Origin: JAHJCL01 sp043818355
GTDB taxonomy: Bacteria > Patescibacteriota > Minisyncoccia > Minisyncoccales > DG-74-3
Direction: 5' to 3'
DNA: 24,537 nt
Assembly (NCBI GenBank): GCA_043818355.1
Contig: JBDRFX010000010.1
Coordinates: 1 to 24,537 of the forward strand
The notes beneath the pieces are model-generated. The model was not told where the DNA came from and searched no databases. It was given only the letters and a program-made list of their open reading frames with translations. The translations under genes and the position numbers were made by a program. Each line of letters starts with the position of its first letter. Within the stretch, counting starts at the first letter, position 1. Below are positions 1-7,526 of this stretch, piece after piece.

Positions 1-596
1 GATCTACCAACATATTTTTTAGCAATAGAAACTACTAATCTTAAATTAGCCCTAGCTAACTCTTTTTTAGCCTCTGGATCTCCCCCTTCTTTCTCAATTT
101 TTTTTGCTAAATCTTTTTCTTTGTCTGGAGTAATTAAAGAATAAGAACCAACTTCTTTCAAATATGTTTGTACTGGATCTATTTTTCTAGAAGTGCTTAA
201 TTTTTTAAGACTCTTTTTCTCGGGTTCTCCTAAAATATTCTTGGTTTCTTTAATTTCAATACCAGTATTTTCTAGTTGTTCTAAAAAGGCTTCTAAACCA
301 AAGATGTTCTTTTCGAATTCAGGTAAAAAATACAAAATCTCAGAAAAAGTAATAAATCCTCTAGCTCTTCCTCTTTGAATTAGTTTCTCTGTTTTTTCTT
401 CTAAGAAAACTTTGTCTTTTTTGGTTGATTTTTTCTTCACAACCACTACTTTTTTAACGGTTTTTGGGGTCCTCTTTTCAACAACTTTCTTGGCAACTTT
501 CTTCTTAATAACAGACTTTTTAACTATCTTTTTGACAGACTTTTTAACTATCTTAACTTCCTTATTAACTTTAGTTTTTTTCTTTTTGTTCTCCAT
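1..596 (-). CDS. rpoD: RNA polymerase primary sigma factor RpoD (sigma-70), N-terminal part, cut by window edge
   Basis: Directs RNA polymerase core to housekeeping promoters. About 198 codons are visible; the rest lies beyond base 1. Residues 1-60 form a highly basic tail rich in Lys-Lys-Val/Ser units. Residues about 75-95 (KLIQRGRARGFITFSEI) look like region 1.1. Then comes region 1.2 (DPVQTYLKEVG) and the start of region 2 (ANLRLVVSIAKKYVGR), which is diagnostic of group 1 sigma-70. The ATG lies inside the 3' end of dnaG (26-nt overlap), so the two are probably cotranscribed and translationally coupled, as in the classic dnaG-rpoD macromolecular synthesis operon. No Shine-Dalgarno is present. 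The basic tail is an N-terminal addition not found in E. coli RpoD; its role is unknown. Identity is firm. Confidence 0.95.
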   Translation of the reverse strand, partial: MENKKKKTKVNKEVKIVKKSVKKIVKKSVIKKKVAKKVVEKRTPKTVKKVVVVKKKSTKKDKVFLEEKTEKLIQRGRARGFITFSEILYFLPEFEKNIFGLEAFLEQLENTGIEIKETKNILGEPEKKSLKKLSTSRKIDPVQTYLKEVGSYSLITPDKEKDLAKKIEKEGGDPEAKKELARANLRLVVSIAKKYVGR

Positions 597-2310
597 GAAA
601 TTTTTTAGTCCAATAATTAAATTCTTCTGTTAATTTTTTAATTTTTTCTTTATCTTTTTCTCCCTCGGCCATTCTAATGCCTTGAGAAATTTCATCTAAT
701 TTTTCTTTGACGAAAAATGATCTAAGATTATTCAAACAATTATTAAAATCTTCTTCAAATTCTTCATTTTCATCTTCATCTTCATATTTTACTTCAGCCT
801 TCAAAGATAAAGAATTAAAAACATCGGATAATTCTGCTGGAATCTCTTTCTTTTCTTTTAAGCACTCAATGATTTGACGAGCCTTATCAGAAAATAATTC
901 TAAATCTTCTGGCCTTACATGATTCAATAATTTTTGATCTCTTAGTGATTCAATAATTAAATTATCTTCCAATGAACTCTTTCTAGTCTCTACTGGAATA
1001 TTTGCTATTTCTTCTGGCTCTAGTCCCAAAGAATCTTCTGTGAGTTTAGCTTTATCTAACTCTTCTCTAATAGCTTCTTCATTAATACCCAAAATCTTAA
1101 CTAATTCTTGTATCCAGAAGGATTGTTCAATTTTGTTAGGAATCTTCTTAATAACGGGCAATAAAATTTTAGAAATCTCTTTCTTTCCATCAGGGCTCTT
1201 GGGGTCATGACTAGCTAGCGCTCCTTCAAAATAAAATTCCATAATACCTTTAGCTTTTTCTATTAATTTTTCAAATTCTCCGGGGTGTTTAGAAATGACG
1301 TCAGCTGGATCATTTTCTCCAGGCAAAGTAATAACTTTAATATTAAATCCTTGAGCTTGAGCCAAATCAATTCCCCTCTTGGTAGCTGTGTTTCCAGCTA
1401 TGTCCATATCAAAGGCAATATATAGATTATCAGAATATCTTTTTAATATCCTTAATTGATGGGGAGTTAAGGCAGTACCTGAACTAGCTACAATGTTTTC
1501 AATTCCAATCTGAGAAGACAAAATAATATCTGCATATCCTTCAGAAATAATACAAAAATTCTTTTTCCTTATAGCAAGTTTGGCTTTATCTAGCCCATAT
1601 AAAGTTCTCCCTTTATCATACAGCATAGTGGCTGGCGTATTCATATATTTTGCTGTATCTGATTGCTTAAAAATTCTACCTCCAAAACCAATCACTTGGG
1701 AGTTTAAATCAAACACGGGAAACATAATTCTACCCCTGAATCTATCAAAATGTGTACCTTTTTGACTTAAAATGGCTAATCCCGCTCTTTCTATCTCGCT
1801 GGTTTTAAAGCCCTTAGAAACTAAGAAATCAATTAATCCGCTCCATAAATCAGGAGACCAGCCTAATCTCCATTTAATCATTGAGGCTTCATTAATCCCT
1901 CTATCTAAGAAGTACTGCTTAACTTCTTTGCCTATTTTAGATTCTAATTGTTTTTCAAAAAATCTGGTAGATAATTCACAAATATCATACAATCTCTTTC
2001 TTTCTGTTATTAGCTTAGGATTCTGTTTTTTTAATTCAACTCCAGCTTTTTGAGCCAAAGTTCTTAAAGCATCTCCAAATTCTACTCCCTCAATCTCTTG
2101 AACAAAAGTAAACATATCCCCACTCTTTCCGCAACCGAAACATTTAAACATCTGCCTAGTTGGACTAACAAAAAAAGAAGGTTTTTTTTCATTATGAAAA
2201 GGACAAACACCTCTATAGTTAATGCCTGCTTTTTCAAGTTTCAAATAACTTCCTATTACCTCTATAATGTCCAATTTGGACTTGATTTCTTCAACTGGCG
2301 AATTAATCAT
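571..2310 (-). CDS. dnaG: DNA primase DnaG
   Basis: Synthesises RNA primers for DNA replication. The 579-residue length is usual for the family. The N-terminal CHC2 zinc ribbon is intact (C36, H39, C57, C60; CPFH then CFGCG). The Toprim catalytic domain follows at about 250-330, with the acidic glutamate in ISEGYADII, the GTALT segment and the paired aspartates of AFDMDIAG. The C-terminal third is acidic and presumably binds DnaB helicase; it contains an Asp/Glu-rich stretch (EDEDENEEFEEDF). The start MINSPVEEIKSK fits the family. A TATAAT box ends 15 nt before the ATG, so the leader should be very short. The gene overlaps rpoD by 26 nt at its 3' end. Confidence 0.97.
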   Translation of the reverse strand: MINSPVEEIKSKLDIIEVIGSYLKLEKAGINYRGVCPFHNEKKPSFFVSPTRQMFKCFGCGKSGDMFTFVQEIEGVEFGDALRTLAQKAGVELKKQNPKLITERKRLYDICELSTRFFEKQLESKIGKEVKQYFLDRGINEASMIKWRLGWSPDLWSGLIDFLVSKGFKTSEIERAGLAILSQKGTHFDRFRGRIMFPVFDLNSQVIGFGGRIFKQSDTAKYMNTPATMLYDKGRTLYGLDKAKLAIRKKNFCIISEGYADIILSSQIGIENIVASSGTALTPHQLRILKRYSDNLYIAFDMDIAGNTATKRGIDLAQAQGFNIKVITLPGENDPADVISKHPGEFEKLIEKAKGIMEFYFEGALASHDPKSPDGKKEISKILLPVIKKIPNKIEQSFWIQELVKILGINEEAIREELDKAKLTEDSLGLEPEEIANIPVETRKSSLEDNLIIESLRDQKLLNHVRPEDLELFSDKARQIIECLKEKKEIPAELSDVFNSLSLKAEVKYEDEDENEEFEEDFNNCLNNLRSFFVKEKLDEISQGIRMAEGEKDKEKIKKLTEEFNYWTKKFHGEQKEKN

Positions 2311-2325
2311 TGGAACAAAGACGAG

Positions 2326-2331
2326 ATTATA
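2326..2331 (-). promoter_or_regulatory. -10 box of the dnaG-rpoD promoter
   Basis: A perfect TATAAT on the minus strand lies 15 nt before the dnaG ATG. No good -35 is seen at 16-18 nt; the position is instead covered by a tandem 13-nt repeat. A start about 7 nt downstream would leave a leader of roughly 8 nt. Confidence 0.55.
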
Positions 2332-2355
2332 TCACTTAATAATGTGACTTAATAA
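2330..2355. repeat. Tandem 13-nt repeat over the dnaG promoter
   Basis: TATCACTTAATAA at 2330-2342 is followed directly by TGTGACTTAATAA at 2343-2355, 11 of 13 identical. It starts within the -10 box of dnaG and occupies the region where a -35 would sit, so it could be an operator or activator site. The role is inferred from position only. Confidence 0.45.
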
Positions 2356-2386
2356 AAAAACTATTCTTTCTCGTTAAAATTTATCA

Positions 2387-2474
2387 TGGCGGAGAGGGTG
2401 GGATTCGAACCCACGAGACCCCGAAGGGTCATGACTTTCCAGGCCATTCCATTAAACCACTCTGGTACCTCTCC
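2387..2474 (-). tRNA. tRNA-Ser (anticodon GGA)
   Basis: An 88-nt cloverleaf on the minus strand. The 7-bp acceptor is GGAGAGG/CCTCTCC. The anticodon stem ATGGC/GTCAT encloses loop CTGGAAA, giving anticodon GGA (reads UCC and UCU). The long variable arm (CCCTTCGGGG hairpin) is typical of class II serine tRNAs. The T arm contains GGGTTCGAATCCC. The discriminator is G and the CCA tail is encoded. It lies between groEL and dnaG. Confidence 0.96.
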
Positions 2475-2481
2475 ATTTTAA

Positions 2482-2507
2482 CAAACCTTCCAATGAAAGA
2501 TGGTTTG
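2482..2507 (-). terminator. Possible stem-loop after groEL
   Basis: The arms CAAACC and GGTTTG can pair around a 14-nt interior that can extend with a few more pairs. The dyad lies 10 nt past the groEL stop and 8 nt before tRNA-Ser. The trailing sequence is only TTAAAA, so this is a poor intrinsic terminator. It may instead be a processing hairpin between the groEL mRNA and the tRNA. Confidence 0.3.
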
Positions 2508-2516
2508 AAATAATAA

Positions 2517-4199
2517 TTAGAATCCTCCCATCTGAGGCATTTGAGGAAGTCCACCCTGCTGATTCTCTTCAGGTTTTTCAACCACCACAGCTTCTGTAGT
2601 TAAAAACATAGAAGTGGCAGAAGCAGCATTTTCCAGAGCCAATCTAATAACCTTAGTAGGATCAAATATTCCTTCATCTATCATATTGACCACCTTATTT
2701 GTAACAGCATTATATCCCAAAGCCCAGTCTATTTTCCCGGTTTCTTTGGCTTGAATTTTCTTTTGATCATCAATCTGTTTAAGAATCTTATACAAAACAA
2801 CTTCGTCAGCTCCGGTATTATGAATAATTTGTCTTAAGGGAGACTGGCAAGCTTTTTTAATAATTTCTTGTCCAGCTAAATACCCCTTTGCTTCTGAAGC
2901 AGATAATTCTTTTTGAGGACTATCGCTTAATTCAGAAGCTAAAACCAAAGCAATTCCACCTCCCGGCAAAACTCCCTCTTCAACTGCGGCTTTTGCTGCA
3001 GCTAGTGCGTCTTCAATTTTATGCTGTTTCGCTTTCTGCTCTACCTCAGTAGAAGCTCCAACTTTAATAACAGCAATACCTCCAGTTAATTTTGCTAATC
3101 TTTCTTGTAATTTCTCTTTATCAAAATCAGAAGAAGTATCGGCAATTGCTTTTCTAATTTGAACCACTCTAGCATTAATGGCTTCTTTTTCTCCTTTTCC
3201 CTCAACAATAATTGTGTTGTCTTTATTAGAAATAATCTTTCTAGCTGAACCCAGTTGTTCTAACTCAACATTTTCAAGCTTCAAACCAACTTCTTCAGAA
3301 ATAACTTGTGCTCCTGTAACAACGGCAATGTCCTGCAACATTTCTTTTTTCTTGTCTCCAAATCCAGGTGCTTTAATGGCTAAAGTATTGAATGTTCCCC
3401 TCAACCTATTAACAACTAAGGTTGCTAAAGCATCTCCTTCAATATCTTCGGCAATAATAATTAAATCTTTTTTACCAGTTTTTGCTATTTTCTCTAAAAG
3501 GGGCAAGATGGCTTGAATGCTAGTAATTTTCTGATCTGTAATTAAAATATTTGGATTTTCATATACACCTTCCATTTTTTCAGCGTCAGTAATCATATAT
3601 GAAGAAATATATCCTTTATCAAATTGCATTCCTTTAACAATTTCTTTTTCCAATCCCAATGTTTTTGATTCTTCAACAGTAATGACTCCCTCATTTCCAA
3701 TCTCTTCCATGATATCAGCTATCAAATTTCCCACTTCTTCAGATTCAGATGAAATGGTTGCTACTTTAGCAATATCGTCTCTGTTTTTAATCTTAATAGA
3801 TGCTCTCTTCAAAAACTCTATTACGGACGCTGTCTCGTCTTTAATCCCCTTGTTAATGTTAGCTGGAATATATCCTGCCTCAATAAGTTTTAAACCTTCT
3901 GTCATCATGGCTTGAGCTAAAACTACAGCCGTAGTTGTTCCGTCACCCACAGAATCATTAGTTTTTTCAGAAACTTCCTTAATAATTTCAGCTCCCAAAT
4001 TTTCAATTTTATCTTCTAAAGAAATTTGTTTTGCAATAGTAACTCCGTCATTAGTAATAACAGGCAAACCATATCCCTTGTCGAGTGCAACATTCCTAGA
4101 TCCCGGACCCAAGGTTACTTTAACCACATTAGCTAATTTATCAATACCGGCTTTTAGTTTTTTTCTTGCTGTTTCTTGATACTCAATTTGTTTTGCCAT
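2517..4199 (-). CDS. groEL: Chaperonin GroEL (Hsp60)
   Basis: ATP-dependent protein-folding chamber acting with GroES in the cytoplasm. The 560 residues include the full equatorial, intermediate and apical domains. Visible signatures are VTLGPGSRNVALDKGYGLP near the N terminus, the phosphate-binding VGDGTTTAVVLAQAM (about 85-100), and the late-equatorial ALAAAKAAVEEGVLPGGGIAL (about 400-420). The C-terminal tail is GGLPQMPQMGGF, a variant of the usual Gly-Gly-Met repeat. The gene lies 11 nt downstream of groES and shares its CIRCE-controlled promoter. There is no Shine-Dalgarno before the ATG, only an A/T-rich run. Confidence 0.98.
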   Translation of the reverse strand: MAKQIEYQETARKKLKAGIDKLANVVKVTLGPGSRNVALDKGYGLPVITNDGVTIAKQISLEDKIENLGAEIIKEVSEKTNDSVGDGTTTAVVLAQAMMTEGLKLIEAGYIPANINKGIKDETASVIEFLKRASIKIKNRDDIAKVATISSESEEVGNLIADIMEEIGNEGVITVEESKTLGLEKEIVKGMQFDKGYISSYMITDAEKMEGVYENPNILITDQKITSIQAILPLLEKIAKTGKKDLIIIAEDIEGDALATLVVNRLRGTFNTLAIKAPGFGDKKKEMLQDIAVVTGAQVISEEVGLKLENVELEQLGSARKIISNKDNTIIVEGKGEKEAINARVVQIRKAIADTSSDFDKEKLQERLAKLTGGIAVIKVGASTEVEQKAKQHKIEDALAAAKAAVEEGVLPGGGIALVLASELSDSPQKELSASEAKGYLAGQEIIKKACQSPLRQIIHNTGADEVVLYKILKQIDDQKKIQAKETGKIDWALGYNAVTNKVVNMIDEGIFDPTKVIRLALENAASATSMFLTTEAVVVEKPEENQQGGLPQMPQMGGF

Positions 4200-4210
4200 A
4201 TTTTTTAAAA

Positions 4211-4501
4211 TTAATCTTCTAATATTGCCAATACGTCTTCTTCTTTGGCAATTAAATATTCTTTACCATCAACCTTGATTTCATTTGGACCATATTTGGT
4301 GAATAAAACTGTTTGCCCAACCTTAACTTCTAATGGAATAATGCTACCTTTAACTTTTTTACCAGGCCCAACAGCAATAATTTTACCCTGTTCTGGCTTT
4401 TCTTTAGCATTTGTTTGAGGAAGGAGAATGCCTGATTCGGTCTTTTCTTCCTCCTTAACTGGTTCAATTAAAACGTAATCTAATAGTGGTCTAATTTTCA
4501 T
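4211..4501 (-). CDS. groES: Co-chaperonin GroES (Hsp10)
   Basis: Forms the heptameric lid of the GroEL chamber. The 96 residues are the standard family length. It begins KIRPLLDYVLIEPV. The mobile loop that docks on GroEL is EEEKTESGILLPQTN at about 17-31, followed by GKIIAVGPG and the roof and core strands (VLFTKYGPNEIKVDGKEYLIAKEEDVLAIL). It is the first gene of groES-groEL. The promoter and a CIRCE operator lie directly upstream, giving a leader of about 48 nt that contains the operator. Confidence 0.98.
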   Translation of the reverse strand: MKIRPLLDYVLIEPVKEEEKTESGILLPQTNAKEKPEQGKIIAVGPGKKVKGSIIPLEVKVGQTVLFTKYGPNEIKVDGKEYLIAKEEDVLAILED

Positions 4502-4521
4502 TTTTTAAAGTAATTTAATTT

Positions 4522-4548
4522 TTATCACTTCACTCTTCTGAGTGCTAA
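4522..4548. promoter_or_regulatory. CIRCE operator (HrcA-type) of groES-groEL
   Basis: On the minus strand the left arm is an exact consensus TTAGCACTC (4548-4540). Exactly 9 nt later comes AAGTGATAA (4530-4522), matching 7 of 9 positions of the consensus GAGTGCTAA. Arm length, spacing and position just downstream of the promoter match the known heat-shock operator bound by the HrcA repressor. One arm is degenerate. No hrcA gene is in the window. Confidence 0.85.
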
Positions 4549-4555
4549 TACATCA

Positions 4556-4584
4556 ATACTATTAAAATATATTTTTTATGTCAA
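4556..4584 (-). promoter_or_regulatory. groES-groEL promoter
   Basis: The -35 TTGACA (4584-4579) is perfect. A 17-nt spacer leads to a -10 TAGTAT (4561-4556, 4 of 6). The predicted start is near 4549, next to the first CIRCE arm, so repressor binding would block initiation. The uvrA stop codon TGA lies inside the -35 hexamer. Confidence 0.7.
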
Positions 4585-7397
4585 GACAGAACTTTTTTCA
4601 AATACTTTCCAGTATATCCTTTTTGAGATTTGGCAACATTAACAGGCAAACCTTCCACAACAATTTCTCCTCCACCATCTCCTCCCTCAGGTCCCAAGTC
4701 AATAATCCAGTCAGAATTACGAATAATATCCATATTATGCTCAATAACTAAAACAGAATTCCCTCTTTGAACTAAAGTCTTTAAAACAAACAATAATTTC
4801 TTAATATCATCTGGATGTAACCCTGTAGTTGGTTCGTCTAAAATATATAAAGTGTTTCCCGTACTCTTTTTAGAAAGCTCTGAAGCTAGCTTTATTCTCT
4901 GCGCTTCTCCTCCAGACAAAGAAGTAGCTGGTTGTCCTAACTCTAAATATCCTAAACCAACTTCTTTAAGAGTTTTTAATTTTCTGGCTAAATTAGGAAT
5001 AGCTTTAAAAAATTCATGAGCTTCCTCTATGGTCATATCTAAAATTTCAGCTATATTTTTGCCTTTATACTCAATTGATAGAGTTTCTTTGTTAAATCTC
5101 TGTCCTTTACATTCTGGACATTGAACATATATATCAGGCAAAAAGTACATTTCTATCTTATTTCTACCTTGCCCCTGACAAACCTCACACCTTCCTCCCT
5201 TAACGTTAAAAGAAAATCTTCCTGCATCATATCCCCTAATTCTTGCTTCTTTAGTTTGAGTAAAAATGCTTCTAATGTATGAAAAGGCTCCTACATAAGT
5301 AGCTGGATTAGATCTAGGGGTTCTTCCTATGGGTGACTGGTCAACCAAAACAACTTTATCTAAATTCTCTATGCCAGAAATACTTTTATGTTCTCCGGGT
5401 TCCGCCTTAGAATTATAAAATTCTCTCATTAATCTCTTAGCTAAAATATCATTCACCAAAGAACTTTTACCAGAGCCTGAAACTCCTGTGATACAAACAA
5501 ATTTACTCAAAGGAATCTGAACATCAATATTTTTAAGATTATTTTCCTGTGCTCCATTAATAGTCAAAAACTTTTGTTTCTTTAATTCTTTATTGTCGCT
5601 CAAAACAACTTCTACTTTTTTTCTTCCAGATAAATATTCGCCGGTTAGGGTGTTTGACTTTAATAATTTCTTAGGAGTCCCCTCAAAAACAAGATTTCCT
5701 CCTGCTTTTCCAGCCCCTGGTCCTATTTCTATAACCCAATCAGCTATTTTAATGGTTTCAGTATCATGCTCTACTACTAAAACCGTATTCCCTAAATCTC
5801 TTAATTTAAGTAATGTTTTAATTAGTCTGTATTGATCTCTTGAATGAAGACCAATGGATGGTTCGTCCAATATATATAGTACTCCGGTTAACTGAGAACC
5901 TATTTGGGTAGCTAATCTTATTCTCTGTTCTTCTCCTCCAGCTAAAGTGCCTGCATTTCTACTCAAAGTTAAATAATCTAATCCCACATCAAGTAAAAAC
6001 TGGGCTCTTAAAATAACTTCTTTGATTATGGGTTTGGCTATTTCTAGTTTGTCTTCAGTTAGAACCTTACTTTTTAATAAAGATTTGAAGAAATCTACTA
6101 ATTTTAATATTGATAAAGAAGAAACATCATGAATAGTTTTGTCATCAATTGTTACTGCTAAAACTTCTGGCTTCAATCTTTTTCCGTCACAAGCTTCACA
6201 TTTTCTTTTCAACATGTATTTAGAAATTTCATTTCTTACATGTTCTGAATCTGTTTCATGATATCTTCTTTCTAGAGAAGGAATTACTCCTTCATATTCA
6301 TTGTCTAAATCTCCATATAATATAATCTCAATTAATTTTTTGTCTAAATTTTTAATTGGTTCGTCAAGTGAAAAATTATGAACCTTAGAAAGATTAAATA
6401 ATAAACTCCAATAATATCCCTGTCTTCCAACTCTATGAGAAGCATGAGCCCAAGGAAAAACAGCTCCCTCAGAGATTGATAGATTTTTGTTTTGCAAGAC
6501 CCTATCTGGGTCTATTTCTAATTTTTCACCTAATCCTTGGCAAACAGGACATGCTCCAAAGGGAGAGTTGAAAGAAAAAAGTCTAGGTTCTAACTCGGTT
6601 AAAGAAATTCCGCATTTTTCACAAGCAAAATGCTCTGAAAAAACCACGTCTTTAATTTTCTTCTTATCAATTTGACTAATAACAACAATTCCTTTACCTA
6701 GCTTTAAAGCGGTTTCCAAAGAATCTACCAGTCTTGCTCTGTCTAGATCCTTATCAATAATGATTCTATCTACTACTACTTCAATGCTATGTTTTTTATG
6801 TCTTTCTAGTTCTAATTCTAAGGCTTCTTCTGTTCTATAAATTATCTTATCTACTCTCACCCTCACAAATCCTCCTCTACGAATTTCTTCTAAAACTCCT
6901 TGATGTTCTCCCTTTTTTCCCCTTATAACTGGTCCCAAAATCATTATTTCTTTTCCTCCAGAGCCAAGATCTTTAATTTGATTAACTATTTGGTCAATGG
7001 TTTGACGAGCAATCTCTTTGCCACATTTTGGACAATGAGGTTTGCCCGTTCTAGAAAATAACAATCTTAAATAGTCATATATCTCAGTGATAGTTCCAAC
7101 CGTACTTCTAGGATTATGAACCGCCTTTCTCTGATCAATAGCAATAGCTGGAGAAATACCTTCAATTTTATCAACATCAGGCTTATCCATTACACCTAAA
7201 AATTGCCTAGCATAAGCAGACAAGCTTTCTACATATCTTCTTTGGCCTTCAGCGTATAGAGTGTCAAAAGCTAAGGAAGATTTCCCAGAACCAGAAAGGC
7301 CAGTAATCACTATTAATTTCTCCTTTGGAATATCTAAACTGATATTCTTTAGGTTATGGACTCTAGCCTTTCTAATTTTGATCATCTGTTTTGACAT
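4581..7397 (-). CDS. uvrA: Excinuclease ABC subunit A (UvrA)
   Basis: The DNA-damage-sensing ATPase of nucleotide excision repair. The 938 residues compare with 940 in E. coli. The first ABC module has Walker A GLSGSGKSSLAF, the UvrB-binding and insertion regions, a zinc module (CEKCG...CPVCQG), signature TLAGGEEQRIRLA and Walker B LYILDEPSIGLH. The second has GVSGSGKSSLV, zinc module CEVCQGQG...CPECKGQR, LSGGEAQRIKLA and LYILDEPTTGLH. The first signature reads AGGE rather than SGGE. The ATG at 7397 is 10 nt past a perfect -10 box. A second ATG four codons on (MIKIRKARVHNLKNI) aligns better with the E. coli N terminus and is an alternative start. uvrB is not in the window; a short uvrC is about 9 kb away. 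Confidence 0.97.
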   Translation of the reverse strand: MSKQMIKIRKARVHNLKNISLDIPKEKLIVITGLSGSGKSSLAFDTLYAEGQRRYVESLSAYARQFLGVMDKPDVDKIEGISPAIAIDQRKAVHNPRSTVGTITEIYDYLRLLFSRTGKPHCPKCGKEIARQTIDQIVNQIKDLGSGGKEIMILGPVIRGKKGEHQGVLEEIRRGGFVRVRVDKIIYRTEEALELELERHKKHSIEVVVDRIIIDKDLDRARLVDSLETALKLGKGIVVISQIDKKKIKDVVFSEHFACEKCGISLTELEPRLFSFNSPFGACPVCQGLGEKLEIDPDRVLQNKNLSISEGAVFPWAHASHRVGRQGYYWSLLFNLSKVHNFSLDEPIKNLDKKLIEIILYGDLDNEYEGVIPSLERRYHETDSEHVRNEISKYMLKRKCEACDGKRLKPEVLAVTIDDKTIHDVSSLSILKLVDFFKSLLKSKVLTEDKLEIAKPIIKEVILRAQFLLDVGLDYLTLSRNAGTLAGGEEQRIRLATQIGSQLTGVLYILDEPSIGLHSRDQYRLIKTLLKLRDLGNTVLVVEHDTETIKIADWVIEIGPGAGKAGGNLVFEGTPKKLLKSNTLTGEYLSGRKKVEVVLSDNKELKKQKFLTINGAQENNLKNIDVQIPLSKFVCITGVSGSGKSSLVNDILAKRLMREFYNSKAEPGEHKSISGIENLDKVVLVDQSPIGRTPRSNPATYVGAFSYIRSIFTQTKEARIRGYDAGRFSFNVKGGRCEVCQGQGRNKIEMYFLPDIYVQCPECKGQRFNKETLSIEYKGKNIAEILDMTIEEAHEFFKAIPNLARKLKTLKEVGLGYLELGQPATSLSGGEAQRIKLASELSKKSTGNTLYILDEPTTGLHPDDIKKLLFVLKTLVQRGNSVLVIEHNMDIIRNSDWIIDLGPEGGDGGGEIVVEGLPVNVAKSQKGYTGKYLKKVLS

Positions 7398-7407
7398 AAT
7401 AGGACAA

Positions 7408-7436
7408 ATTATACCTTAAATGTCAATATATTTCAA
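7408..7436 (-). promoter_or_regulatory. uvrA promoter
   Basis: The -35 TTGAAA (7436-7431, 5 of 6) is followed by a 17-nt spacer and a perfect TATAAT (7413-7408). Only 10 nt separate the -10 from the ATG, so the predicted leader is about 3 nt. Confidence 0.75.
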
Positions 7437-7463
7437 GTCCTCAGTTTATCAACTATACCTTAC

Positions 7464-7484
7464 CAACGAGACCCGGCCTCGTTG
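7464..7484. repeat. GC-rich 7-bp dyad between divergent uvrA and capA
   Basis: CAACGAG (7464-7470) and CTCGTTG (7478-7484) are perfect inverted repeats around ACCCGGC. The dyad stands out in an A/T-rich divergent promoter region. It lies upstream of both promoters, so it could bind a regulator. It does not match the LexA boxes of E. coli or Bacillus. A terminator is unlikely between divergent genes. Confidence 0.5.
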
Positions 7485-7492
7485 AATTTTGT

Positions 7493-7520
7493 TTGATATC
7501 TGTTGAAAATGAATTAAAAT
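7493..7520 (+). promoter_or_regulatory. Promoter of the CapA-like gene
   Basis: TTGATA (7493-7498, 5 of 6), a 16-nt spacer, then TAAAAT (7515-7520, 5 of 6). Six bases later comes the A of the ATG, so the predicted transcript is leaderless. The surrounding A/T bias lowers certainty. Confidence 0.5.
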
Positions 7521-7526
7521 TAAAAA

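Noticed and set aside
412..633. Plus-strand open frame rich in Phe, Leu and Thr
   Set aside because: It is the antisense of the lysine-rich tail of RpoD; its composition follows directly from the AAA/AAG codons opposite.
3178..3915. Plus-strand open frames opposite groEL
   Set aside because: GroEL is clearly coding on the minus strand, and these frames have no recognisable domain or start signal.
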